A stretch of 64,000 nucleotides of DNA from Channallabes apus. Taxonomy: Eukaryota > Chordata > Actinopteri > Siluriformes > Clariidae. Every line of letters begins with the position of its first letter. The first letter of the stretch is position 1. The stretch covers positions 8,219,579-8,283,578 of the forward strand of contig CM060115.1 of NCBI GenBank assembly GCA_030522415.1. Reading direction: 5' to 3'. The notes beneath the pieces are model-generated. The model searched no databases and had not been told where the DNA came from. It saw nothing but the letters and a program-made list of their open reading frames with translations. The translations under genes were made by a program, and so were the position numbers. Positions 43,344 to 55,343 of this stretch are shown piece by piece.

Positions 43344-43869
43344 ATGATAGATATATCTCCATTCAGGGATGTTAAAGTTACAAATAATTCCTTTTATGGC
43401 TTTTCAGCATTTCACCATTTCACTACATACCATACCGTGTATGACTGTTTGTGACACATAACATTTTAATTTGAATTGTTATGCTAATTTCTATATTTAA
43501 TGCACATTAAATTACATGCTCTTTTGATTTAATCTAAACATTAATTATGTGTCCTGACCTAACGACACATGAACCCCAAGAAACATGTGTCCAAGATAGA
43601 AAAGACCAAAAAATTAATAACTCAGAAATAAATTAAAGAATAAATCACAACGGGTGTGCTGTTATCTAAAAGTATTCAATGACGTATTGGTGTGATGTGG
43701 TCCAGCACTGCTTTTTAGATACAGAAATATTTTCCCGGGATGCCAATTAGACATTAATAGCATTGTAACTATGACAGCTCAGGAAATAATACAGCACTGA
43801 ATGGCAGCAAAAAAATATGGTAGCATTATGTCACCATTTTAGTGGTAAGTGACTCTGTGAAAATGTACT

Positions 43870-44293
43870 ATTAGCAAGAATAAACCACACATAAAGGAAA
43901 AATACACTTTAAGTCATGGTCTTTCCTGATTTAGATTTCTTAAAATCTTGTAAAACAATGCTGAAGGCGTCCAAAATATACAATAACTCTAGGCTGGTAA
44001 CTAATGCATCAGAGGTAAGTTTTGGTCTTGCTTTCCTGGAAAGGTCTTCATGAGAGCCAGTTTCATCATGGTGCTTGATGAGTTTTGTAAACGCACTTAA
44101 CAATACTGTTCTTGCAAGAACTGTTCCACAACAGCTGATCTTCATGTACTGTATTAAAATAACAACTGATTAAAAAAAAAAAAAAAAACGAATCTCCAGT
44201 ATCATTCTAGAATGTTGAAAATAAATCACTAAACAAAAAAAAAACAAAAAACTTGTATTAGACATCATGTCCAAACTTTTGACTGGTATTGTA
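43870..44293 (-). mobile_element. Tc1-like remnant
   Basis: Minus strand keeps TKLIKHHDETGSHEDLSRKA then RPKLTSDA, the HTH-linker of one fish Tc1 family, and the end TGTCCAAACTTTTGACTGGT stands at 44270-44290. The other end was not found. Confidence 0.6.
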
Positions 44294-44559
44294 TGATCTC
44301 TGACAAGTATTCAAGGTTCCTTTTCACCAACAGTGTCCATGTGTTATGATAGATTTTGGGGCGAAACTGCTATGAAAAAAAAAATCAATAACTGTCAAAC
44401 ATATTGCGTAAATAAAATAGCAAAAATCACAGTTAAGACCAAACTGTAACACTACAAAATGTGGACAACTTAAAGAGGGGTGAATACTTACGTTAAACCT
44501 AACCAAATGCCATTCATACACCAGTTAATGCCAGAAAAGGATTCTTTAAATAACAGATT

Positions 44560-46200
44560 AAATACATCAAATATGTAGGGAAATAGAGTTTTCAGCTTTC
44601 GTTCCAGACTTGTCCCTTGAGATTAGATTGAGGAATGCCCAGTCAGCCGCCCCATCCGACGGAGGCACGGCCTTGTGTATCTGGACTGAAGTCCTACTTC
44701 CTGTCCATGGGTGTCCTCCACCCTGCATTTGAGGAAAAACCCACAAAGGGATCTGTTTATGGAGTTCAGCAGGTCTGGGTTGCATTGTGTTGGGACACAA
44801 TGCCGGGACTGCCTGGAGCCGAACGCTCAGATCAAAAGGTGCACTTCGCTGCCCAGCGGCTGGCGTCTGTCCAGGCAACCAAGACAGTATCTAGGCACGT
44901 GTTGCCTAATCAGTCACCAACATGCCTATCAGGGTGGCAGGAGGAGAATATTGGTAGCTGTTTAGTCTCTAGCAACATCCATGTCTTAAGTTTCCCAAAT
45001 TTCATCAGCAAATAAGAGTCAGAGCTTTCTAAGTATAGATGGAAAAAATAGCATTTCCAGTAAAGAGGTCCCAGCTGCAGGGGCAGGTGATGGTGAGATC
45101 TTTAGAGATCTTTCTTTGCTCATCACAAAGAGTCAACGTTGAAAAACCTGAACATTACTGGCTTTGATAAAGCGTCCAAGGATGGCAGTACGGGATGTGA
45201 ACTCACTGACTTCTGGTTTATCGCCCCATTAATAATATTTTTTAAATAAATGAATAAAAAAATGCAGGTGCATTTTAAACTGTGTGAGATTATCAATAGT
45301 TTAGGACTTTCTTTTGTTTTTACATCTAACTGACCAAGAAAATGGTAAGAGTACCTTTCCCTTAGTACCAGGATGCTCCCAGGACTTCCACTTAAACCTC
45401 AACTGTTCAGCTTGAAACTGTTTGTGTTTAGCCTTTATTGTAAATCATTCCAGATAAAACAACATGCTTATTGAATTAAATAGGATGAAATAATTGAGAT
45501 AAGATAAGATAAGATGAGATAAGATAAGATGAGATAAGATAAGATGAGATAAGATAAGATAAGATAAGATATACTGTACCTTCATTCATCCTACAGTGAG
45601 GTAGTTTCTATGTTACAGCAGCAAAAAAATAATAATAAAGTAGAGACAGTACAGTGTATGAATACAAAAAAAGAAAAAAGAAAGAAAGAATACAATAGTT
45701 ACACTTTCAAACTAACTGCATTAGGTTAAAATGGTGTTATTGCACAGTTGCTATTGCAAGTTATTGTTCAAAAACTGTAGAACAACCTATGCTTATCAGA
45801 CACATCACCATAGTAGAAGTTATTAGTATCACTACCACTTAGGAATCCACACTGTGAAAAATAACTAAAGCTGCACAGATATTCATCCTTGAATGCGCCA
45901 TCCTAATGGACAACGGGTGTGGCGTGTTCAGCCTTTTAAGGGTAAAGGGTTAAAGATAATGAGGGAGAACACCCAAGATATGTGCGATTGTTATGGTTAA
46001 AGCCTGCATATTTTTAGGCCTAACTGATATCAGTGTCCTTGGGATTCTTTGGAATGCACTAATGACGAACATTCCTCAATAATGGATTAGGCGGTAATAG
46101 TTATGAATATGTTGTAATTGATGTGTTGAAAGTTGATCATCAAAACCAAGACCAGAATAGGTTTTTGAAAACAGCATACACAGATTTTTTCATTTATTAA
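44560..46200. other. intergenic DNA with unclassified GC-richer block
   Basis: 44560-45010 is richer in GC than its surroundings and open in several frames, but no frame matches a family I know; it may be an old transposon. The rest shows nothing apart from the AGATA repeat. Confidence 0.4.
45497..45571. repeat. (AGATA)n pentanucleotide repeat
   Basis: About 15 units of AGATA with interspersed AGATG variants, in intergenic DNA between atp6v1c1 and azin1. Confidence 0.9.
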
Positions 46201-46207
46201 TTTGTTT

Positions 46208-46210
<3 letters not shown>

Positions 46211-46290
<80 letters not shown>
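46211..46290. repeat. (GT)40 microsatellite
   Basis: Forty uninterrupted GT units, intergenic. Confidence 0.97.
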
Positions 46291-46293
<3 letters not shown>

Positions 46294-46749
46294 GTATTTT
46301 TTATTTATTGTTTTTTGCTGCTTGCATTTGAATTTATTCTATTAGACAATTTCATAAAAAAATCCACTTACATATGATCCAAAATCCAATTCGGGAAAAA
46401 CTGAGCAATTACAGATTTTGCTCCGTGACCCAACAAAATCCTGGGATATAAGTTTACAACCCTCTAGTCAGGGAATTAATACTGAATTACTTAAATCCAG
46501 TTATGGTTAACTATGGTCCAGGCAAATACCAGTAGCTTACATACTGTACAGAGTCGTGAAAAAGTATTTGCCCCCTTCCTGTTTTTTCCTTTTTCTTTTT
46601 GCATATTTGTCACACTTAAAGGATTAAGTTAAAAGGCATTAATTACTATATGTTCATACTGTAGGTACTGTATTAGGTGCTAATAAAGAGAAACATTAAA
46701 GAGAAATTGCTATGCAGACAAGAGAGTCCGAGAGGTTAAATATAATATA

Positions 46750-47330
46750 CAGTGCCGTGAAAAAGTATTCTCTCCCTTTCTGATTTTTTGTCACACTTAA
46801 ATGATTCTGTTCATCAAACTAATTGTAATATTACACCAGAGTAAATATAAAATGCGGTTTTACGGCAAGGCAGGTTTGGACAGTTTTTTTCCCTCATAAT
46901 ACTAAAAATGAAATAATTTAAAATGAAAACCTTTTAAATTATGATTTAATTTATTAAGCAAAAAAAGCTGTCTGAACCTGCCTGGCCCTATGTGAAAAGC
47001 AACTGACCTTGAATCAAGGTGGCGGAATTAAAGCAATTCTACATAGAAGAAGTGGGCCGAAGTTCCTCCACAGTGCTGTAAAAGATTCAATAGCCAGTTT
47101 CTGCAAAAGATTGACTGCAATTGGTGCCACCATGGGTGCCACGACTTTCTTTTTTTTTTGTTCCCCCTTTATAAATGAAATCATCATTTAAAAACTGAAT
47201 TTTGTATTTACTCTGGTTATCTTTATGTAATATAAAAATTAGTTTCATAATCTGAACCAATTAAGTATGACAAATTTGCAAAAAGAAAAAAAAACTCAGG
47301 AAGGGAGCGAATACTTTTTCACAACACTGT
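46750..47330. mobile_element. Tc1-like MITE
   Basis: TA-flanked; CAGTGCCGTGAAAAAGTATT at the left and inverted CAGTGTTGTGAAAAAGTATT at the right, with longer similarity inward (AAATGCGGTTTTAC against AAACTGAATTTTG). 581 bp, no transposase. A solo end (GTCGTGAAAAAGTATTTGCC) lies at about 46550. Confidence 0.8.
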
Positions 47331-47498
47331 ATATTACATTTAATCTCTTGAAACCTGGACTCTACAGTACTTTGGCAAAAGAATTATATATAATGGTCTT
47401 CATACAAGCATATATAGACAGTGTAGTTGGGAGAAAACGTTGTCTATATGTATGTACATTTATTCATTCATTCATTCATTGGTTTACCTTTTGCACCT

Positions 47499-47501
<3 letters not shown>

Positions 47502-47590
<89 letters not shown>
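47502..47590. repeat. (TA)n microsatellite
   Basis: About 44 uninterrupted TA units preceded by (ATTC)n. Confidence 0.97.
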
Positions 47591-47592
<2 letters not shown>

Positions 47593-48257
47593 TATAATAA
47601 ACTAAACCTTAAGTCTCTTTATATAACCATGTCCCTTATTCCTGAATCCACAGGTTGCATTGGTTTTGAATAGCCATAACAATGCCGCGTGTAAGATACG
47701 AATTCCTTTTGCACAATGCAAAGCCATTGGGTCTTACAGCCTGCAGCGGGCAAAACACATGTCTTGCCAACGACAGGCGCCTCAGACTCAGATACTATTC
47801 TAACCAGAACAATGGTAATCAAACATCTCGCTCTACTGAGAGCCACTTTAGATGCAATGCGAGATTAGAAGCCATGCAGACATTTATAATCCTGCGGGAG
47901 CCGGTACAAAACGCGGAACACTTGTAGTGTGGTCCAGGGGGACAAACTTTCACTGGCAATGTGGCGCTGAAGCTGGTCGGACAAACAGAAGCATTGTGTC
48001 ACTTCCCCATTCCAGCTGTACTGGGTCATTCGACGTATTTGGAGTGTTTATTCTAGATGACAAACACGCAAGTGGACAGAAGCGTGAATATATCATCCTG
48101 TGCACGAAGTAACCAGTTTACACAAGGTTTAACATTGATGTGTAACTCAGTAGTGACTACATTTTACAGACTACAAGGTTGTCAGCTCAAATTTTGGGTT
48201 GAGAATAATCCAAATCATTTGTGGACTTTTAGAATAAAAGATTTGTTCTTTTTAAAA

Positions 48258-48462
48258 GGGAATGGGTATCTCAGTGGTTAAGGTGTTGGACGATGGTTCA
48301 GAAGGTCCCAGGTTCAAAACTCCATAATGACCAAGTTCCCTCTGTTGGGCTCTTGAGCAAGGCCCTTATCCCTCAACTGCTCAGACGGATAATGAGATTG
48401 AAATGTAAGTTGCTCTGGATAAGGGCGTCTGCAAAATGCTAAATTGTAAATGTAAGATAATT
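48258..48462 (+). mobile_element. second SINE family, copy 2
   Basis: GGGTATCTCAGTGGTTAAGG head, GGTTCAAAACTCC, GTTGGGCTCTTGAGCAAGGC and CTGGATAAGGGCGTCTGCAA. A 3' fragment in reverse lies at 11640-11695. Confidence 0.75.
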
Positions 48463-49177
48463 AAAAAATGATAGATATAATATTAACAAGATCTCTCTGT
48501 GCATGGGCTGTTTGCATATAAAATTGGGAATGCGAGCCATTTTGGAGAATTTATTTTTGCCACAGAAGCCCCGCCTCCTAGTCGTTAGGACTTGAGTAGA
48601 CAAGTGCACACTGATTAAACAGGTCTACTTTTTAAAGGTCCGTTCCTGCAAATTTACATAAGGTTTCTTCGAAATGCACCTGTAGTTCATTGTAAAGGTT
48701 TCGAGGAAAAGCTGCGGCATTTATGATGCCGTACTAACATTATACCTTCAGTTGGGGTGAGTACACAATAAGTACATTTTTTATATATATATTTTTTGGC
48801 CAACCATATTAAACTCAAATTGCCAAATCACAAGTCGTACTACATGAGAACATCAGTGAATACCAGAAGATAAACATGTCCTTATAACATTACTTTGTAT
48901 TTGAAAATGATGAGTTTGTCAGTAAAAATAAATAAAAAATAAATACTGTATATACATTTCCTATTTCATATTATTATTCACATACACTGAATAAACTGAA
49001 TATAATGATATACTATACTATACTATACTATACTAACCCTCATATTAACAATTATGCCCATATTTAAAATTTTGCATACAATTTTTGTATACTGTAAATT
49101 AAATTAACTATAACAATGGTTAAACCAAAAAAAGAGTGACTTTGGTAGAGAAGCTTCCAACAGCAAATGTAAAATTT

Positions 49178-49288
49178 ATCATTCATTCATTCATTCATCT
49201 TCTATACCGCTTTATCCTGTATTAGGGTCTCGGGGACCTGGAGCCTATCCCAGGAGACTCTGGGCACAAGGCAGGGTACACCCAGGAC
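49178..49288 (-). mobile_element. tRNA-like SINE 3' end
   Basis: (ATTC)n, TTCTATACCGCTTTATCCTG and GGAGCCTATCCCAGGAGACT mark an inverted 3' tail of the same SINE family. A shorter piece lies at 25826-25880. Confidence 0.6.
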
Positions 49289-49737
49289 AGCATTAAAATT
49301 TATCATAATATAAGTAATATTTTATTTGTCTTAAAATCATTAAATCACCAGAACACAGAAGTCTCACATTCATTTCCTCTGTTTGTTTGTTTTTTTCTTT
49401 CTTTCTCTTTATGAGACCCTTGATGTGAGCGGTCATCACTCCTCCCTCAGAGCAGCTCTCAAATAAAGGAGCAGCATCTGTTTTGCTCATACGCTGGACA
49501 CAGAAGCTTGATCTGAGAGATGTGCTGAAGACCTTGCAGACTGAGTTTGACCACATGACAGAGTCCTACAGCTGACAGTCTGACAGTGCAAGAAAACAAA
49601 TACAGAAAATGAAAAGCATGCATGTGTGAAAGATTTTATGCTTCAGGTAGGTCTGTCTACCTATGTTTGTATATATATGTATTTATCATTCCAGTCTGTG
49701 AACTTATCTCTGAATCTCTTTTCCCTTTTTTCTACTT

Positions 49738-49985
<248 letters not shown>

Positions 49986-50059
49986 CTGTATTCTATGTGT
50001 ATATAGATAGAAAGCCTACAGTACATGTGTGAAAAATTTTATGCTTCAGGTAGGTCTGT

Positions 50060-50366
50060 ATACCTATCTATCTATCTATGCATTTATCTGGGTCGGGTCT
50101 GACTTGGGTCCGTCTATCTGCATAACTTGTTTAAAATCTATTTAATTCTGTCTGCTTCTAAAGATATGTGTATGTACTGTATGTATTTATGTAAGTATGT
50201 ATCTGTTTGTCTGTCTATCTATCTATCTATCTATCTGTTTGTTTGTCTGTCTGTCTATATAACTGTTTGCCTATCTATATATCTATCTATGTATCTATCT
50301 ATATTACCTTATTCCTGTTTTTTATTGTAGCTACTTATGAACTACAGAATGTATGCATGTACTGTA

Positions 50367-50397
<31 letters not shown>

Positions 50398-50525
50398 ATT
50401 TCAGTTTATCTCTGTCTATTTCATTTTGTCTGCCTCTTAAATATATGCATGTATGTGTCTATGTATGTACTGTATGTATGTATGTATCTATCTATCTATC
50501 TATCTATATGCCTGTCTGAAGATAG
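50060..50525. repeat. tetranucleotide TCTA/TGTC and TGTA-rich block
   Basis: Repeated TCTATCTATC, GTCTGTCTGTC and ATGTATGTATG segments for about 460 bp, directly upstream of the azin1 promoter region. Confidence 0.85.
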
Positions 50526-50559
50526 ATTTTTTTTTTAAACGTAGACCACGCCCCTTTCT

Positions 50560-50870
50560 CCTGTCACCTTAAGCCCCTTTGACAGACACGGAACAGGTTT
50601 GGGCAACGCCTCTTGTCATCTGATTGGCTTAAAGGCGCACACAGAGGCTTAACAGACAAGAGAGGTTTCAACAAAATATGTAACAGACAAGAGAGGTTTA
50701 GCAAATAGGTTCCAGTGTTGCTTGCTGATTGGTCACGTTTTGGTGACGTTATTTGTTACGTCATATTCAGGGCGGCTTCACTTTGACCCGCCCCTTGTAC
50801 TCTTCGAGACAAGCTTAGTTCATACGTAACAATAGCGATTCGTGTTCTGGTGATATTATAGGGTTTATCG
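50560..50870 (+). promoter_or_regulatory. azin1 promoter region
   Basis: Contains two inverted CCAAT boxes (GATTGG at 50622 and 50727), CRE-like TGACGT at 50744 and TTACGTCA at 50756, a GC box CCCGCCCC at 50787, and no TATA box. It lies just upstream of a CpG-containing 5' UTR exon with a good donor at 50988. This layout fits a housekeeping promoter; the transcription start is not defined. Confidence 0.6.
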
Positions 50871-50987
50871 ACCTATGGCCGCCAAAATTGTTTATTCTGT
50901 CTTTATATTTGGTGTTCCCGACATTTTGTAAACATTCCGCCGAAAAAGCGAAGACGGTTTAACCCTCTCACTGGGATTTTTTCTCGG
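50820..50987 (+). other. azin1: azin1 5' UTR exon 1 (start approximate)
   Basis: Ends at a CTCGG/GTAAGT donor. In the phase set by the uORF in the next exon it is open from about 50862 to the donor, with no ATG but with ATT codons at 50934 and 50976. An ATG at 50875 (18 codons, other frame, CpG-rich GCCGCC follows) would be a separate tiny frame if it is transcribed. Confidence 0.6.
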
Positions 50988-51414
50988 GTAAGTATGCTAA
51001 GCTAACTGACAGCCTGCGCTCGTGCGCCCAAGTTAAACCGTCCTGCTTCCTGCATTTATCGCACGAGCTGCCGGAAATATGAATAATGTCCAAAAATGTT
51101 TTCAAAAATATATTTTAACGAAGATAGTAATGTGTTATTTAAGGTGTGTGTTGTGTAATTTAAGCTGTTTAACTTAGCGAGGTTGTTAGTGAAAAGCATT
51201 AGTAATTCTAACTAACGTTAAAATAGGACAAGTTGGTTAGTTATAATGGGTAAATTAGTTAAACTTAACTAGAATTTATCACAAAAAAGCGGTTTAAATT
51301 TAAACACTGGTCTTCCTGTCAGACTTGCAAATGTGGCGGATGTCTTCATTTCCGGTGCGCGCGTGCAAAAAAAAAATGGCATGCACAGTACAAACTGCAT
51401 TACTCTGTGTGTAG

Positions 51415-51444
51415 ATATTATTATTATTATTATTATTATTATTG
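51415..51444. repeat. (ATT)n microsatellite
   Basis: About nine ATT units in azin1 intron 1. Confidence 0.9.
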
Positions 51445-52027
51445 TATATAGTTGTTGGCCAATGTAATAGAATCACAAACTATTGATACATCATTCATTG
51501 TATAAAAGTATACTTATTCAGTTGGTCTTTTAACACTGTGCCACTTTCAACAGACAGATCATACATGTAGATGGATAGAACGTATATGCATATATACAGG
51601 CATGCATACATTCAGAGGCAGACAAAATTAAATATACATATACATCCAGATAGATGGATTGATATACAATATAGACAAACAGATAGGGAGGCAAATAGAA
51701 ACATAGATAGATAGAAACTACATGCACACATACTCACATACATGCACTCATTCAAAGGCAGCCAAAATTAAATACAGATGGGTAGACGGATGCATTTGGA
51801 GGGAGAAAAAAATCTAATAGCTTCATGAAATTTATACCTTGTTAAAACTACTGGCTGAGAAGCCACAACACCTAAATGAGACTTCATCTCACCATCACTA
51901 ACGCAAACATGACTACTTGTGGGCAAGGAGCAGCAACACGTCTAGCATGCTAACTGCTTCCTTAAAGCAGAGTCATTTTTATGCCTTTTGAGATGCTTTT
52001 CTGCTCACCATGATTGTAGAGTGCTAA

Positions 52028-52340
52028 TTAATTCAGTTCAGTTTTATTCATATAACGCTTTTAACAGTGGTCATTGTCTTGAAGCTGTTTGACAGAATCA
52101 AAAAGGAAATTTTGGGAAATGTGTCATAAAATATATATAAATCAAAATGATCAGATTGTTCATGATGAGCAAGCCGAGGGAGACGGTGACAAAGGGGAAA
52201 AAAACTGAGATGGCAATAGCAAAGAATGTTTGTATGGATTATTAGAGTTAATGTAGCCAGCCTGTCAGCACAAACCTGTCAGACTCGCTTCAAAATCAAA
52301 GATCATTCCAGGTCATCATCAGTTTTCTAAATAAAAAAAA
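52028..52340 (+). mobile_element. interspersed repeat (TTCAGTTTTATTCATATAAC type)
   Basis: Starts with the very common fish repeat wording TTCAGTTTTATTCATATAAC then GCTTTTAACAGTGGTCATTG and GATGAGCAAGCCGAGGGAGA. No coding sequence. In azin1 intron 1. Confidence 0.5.
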
Positions 52341-53387
52341 AAAAAAAAAACAGTGCATGTTTAGCACCAACAATTTTTATATGGTTAAAGTTATTGAGAG
52401 GACCACTTTGAGAGTTGGCGGCACGTCTTGCTATTAGATGTGGGTGTTAACTGAATAATTCGGCGAATACTTGTCTATGCCGATCAGTTAACTGATAATG
52501 GTGTTCCTGTTAAAGTGGCCCCTTAAACCTGATCCTTAAATTTCCTGCAGCAGGTTATGTTTCTTTTTAAATGTTGACTGCTGAGTGAGGATTTGTTTAA
52601 TATTGCATGTTGTATTATCTACTGCAGATATGTTTTCATTTTTGGAGCTGTTTCTCAGTTCAAAATCTTTGCATCCCCCAACCTGAGACTATCTGTTGTT
52701 TATTACATGAAGTCAGGGTGTCTTCTGCCACAGTGATTAAAGGCATAAAGCAAAAACAGCAACTCAAGACCAATTAATGCAAGTTGTTTCTAGATCCATA
52801 GTGGATTGGGTTTAACATGTGCTCCAAAATTTATTCTGTATGCAGCCCTACACCATCCAACACCACAAGCTTGCACAGTCATCTTACTAGATGATGCTTA
52901 TTATATTGGATTAGTCTCAGATATCAGATGAAAAGCAGTCACACGGAGTAGATTTGTTCCTATCGTAAAATGTTCCTTCTTTGACCTTCTTGTCATCCTG
53001 TTCGTAGAAGGGTTTATGTGACATCATGCCATAGTTACAGCAAAAGATTTCGGTGTGGGTTTTCAGAGAAGACCGACAAGCCTTTAAACTGTATGCACAA
53101 TATTTGGGCTTGTTTTTTTTGTTTACCCCTTAGGCTTGTCAAAGATTATTTATTGCTGCTGCTAAGAAACTCCTAAACACTGTCTTTTAAAAAAAAATTA
53201 ATAAAAAAAGTATAATAAAATTGCCATATCATCCAAATTGAATCTGTCTAGCTTCTTGATTTTAACACTTCCCAATGTAGGAAACTTCAAGCACTTGCAT
53301 TTCATACTAAAAATCATAATTCTTTGCCTTCAGTTTGTTTAGGTTTTGTCATGGCATGACTTTTCGCATTTCTTCCTCTTCTTGCAG

Positions 53388-53510
53388 CTGCCTGTGACTC
53401 GTCAGACCTGCGCAGGAGCGGTTGTGTGCCGTGAGCAGCTGGACTTTAACGCTGAGCCCCCTTGGGATCCTAGCTGATAACAGGAGGGGTCTGGCTTTCG
53501 ACCTCACTCT
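53388..53510 (+). other. azin1: azin1 5' UTR exon 2
   Basis: CTTGCAG acceptor and GTAAGT donor at 53511. Carries most of the upstream reading frame, which stops with TGA at 53475-53477; the exon contains no ATG in that frame. Main translation begins only in the next exon. Confidence 0.8.
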
Positions 53511-55241
53511 GTAAGTCTATTAGGTTGAACCAGGATACGATTAGAGTGACCATGCCTCCTGGCATCACGCTGACCAGCCCGGTGATTCACATAACATTGT
53601 TGTTTGGTAAAAAATGGAATGTGTTTTCCACCGATGCTTACCTGCACCGAGAATGGGCGATAAAACAATAATCTTATCTACATACATACAATATATATGC
53701 ACACAAAGAAGCGCAAATCCGTGCAGCAACATGGCACAGTTATCATTACTTTTAAAACATGTATATCGCACAGCTCGTAGAATATGGAAATAACTTGGCA
53801 AAAATGCAGAACTAAAAATATTATTATTATTGGTCACAAACAACCATAAAAACATGTGGTCTTATGAATCTGTGATATTCCTTTGCTTATGTGACCTATT
53901 TTATTCACATTTTTAAATGAAGTCCTGTTTTTATAGTTGGTTACAATGGAAATAAAATTCAAAGAGCTCGTTTATTTTAGGGTAAGAAGCAGCATTTATT
54001 ATTATCATAACAGATCCTTGATTTGCCCGAATTAATAGAGTCAGATAGTGAATAAAGTGAGTCAAATAGTGTAAACATTCATGTATTACTACATATCACT
54101 ATATATGCCCTAGTGCAAAGTATGACATCAGAGTTGATGGTGACGCTGCCGACCATAGAAATGGGTAAAAGATATACAAGAGCTTCCTCCTCCCCCCTCT
54201 CAGATGATCCAGGAAACTCAAATGAAGATATATTTTTACCTCACAGTATGGCATAAACAGTGATGATGCTGCCTACTGTTTAACATCCCTTTTTCTTTTG
54301 TTAAAAAGATAAAAAAAACGGCTGGTGAAAACAGTGCATTAGGAGACCACCGGTGTTAAATTAAATCCACTCCTGGAAGGACAGGTTTTCATAAAGCGTG
54401 ATTTAAATGTTACACAACAGTAACCAACAGCAGTTATGGCCCCTGAAATGAGACGGATCCAGCAACAGAAGCTGTGTGGAACAAGAAGAGTCCAGAAAGC
54501 AAGAAAGAAGTCGGCAAAAAAAACAAAACAAACATCATCTATTTTTCCGGTCACTTCAAAGGCGGTTTTAATAGTGTACACCAGAAATGATTTGACTTCT
54601 TAATTTTATTAAAACTTCTGCACATTTGCATTCAACACCCAAGCGTTTCGGTGAATTGACACCATGTAGATATTGGTCTTTTATTATAAATTTGAATGGT
54701 GTGTTATCGATCACTCTCCCTTATAAGGAGTTAAAATGGCTGCTGTGTATGTTTATACCAGAATGTACTGACTGCTGTTACCCACATGGTGGCTGTGACA
54801 CAAGCAGGCTCATTCTAAAGCCAACATAAACACACATACGGTACTCAGAGCATGGCATGCTGGGATTCCAGCTGCCCTATTAACAAAATGCATTGTTGGA
54901 TGCATTTCCTGTTTATACCGTTAGAGATTTTAATATTGCTTTCATTTGCCTAGGCATTATACATTATAGCAGTGTTTTATACTCAGATCTTTTCAAATCA
55001 CTTTTTATAAATGGTTTGATCCCCATCAGTGCTTATTTCTATACGTTTGATTTTCCTCTTTAAAAAAAAGTTTTATGCCTGCTATAGAAAGGATAATGAG
55101 GTGTTTTCTTACCACCACCCCCCCCCCCTTTTTTTTTTTTTTTTACTTTCAGTGGATATCGCTAGGACCCAGGAGCTGTGAGGGCTTTGCTAAACTGTTG
55201 TGCTGCTTTATGACCGTGCTGTCCTGGGCTTGTGGATGAGG

Positions 55242-55343
55242 ATGAAGGCGATGCTGGATGAATTGCTCTGTTCTGTCGAGCTGCTCGAAGGAGACACTGC
55301 TCTCTGCGATGTGATCAACAAACACATCTCTGACCAAACTCAA
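55242..55343 (+). CDS. azin1: azin1 first coding exon
   Basis: 34 codons, MKAMLDELLCSVELLEGDTA then LCDVINKHISDQTQ; exon proper starts at 55153 (TTTCAG). A 9-codon uORF (ATG 55210) ends with TGA at 55237-55239, overlapping the upstream in-frame ATG and ending just before the chosen start, which has A at -3. Confidence 0.9.

Larger units (their letters stand above)
50988..53387. other. azin1 intron 1
   Basis: No exon or RNA gene recognised. It holds the ATT repeat at 51415, GATA-rich sequence near 51590-51730 and the interspersed repeat at 52028. Confidence 0.5.
50976..53477 (+). promoter_or_regulatory. azin1: azin1 conserved uORF with Pro-Pro-Trp, non-AUG start
   Basis: Spliced frame over 50976-50987 and 53388-53477. 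Exon 2 part reads LPVTRQTCAGAVVCREQLDF then NAEPPWDPS and stop. Vertebrate AZIN1 (and related ODC-like genes) carry an upstream conserved coding region started at AUU; ribosome stalling at its PPW codons under high polyamine queues ribosomes, raises AUU initiation and shuts down the main frame. Here ATT codons stand in phase at 50976 (33 codons) and 50934 (47 codons); no in-phase ATG exists. Which ATT is used cannot be decided by eye. The PPW-DPS ending is what I recognise; the rest is inference. Confidence 0.85.

Noticed and set aside
49293..49556. 87-codon minus-strand frame near the azin1 promoter
   Set aside because: No recognisable family; flanked by a SINE tail and microsatellites; left as unsupported.
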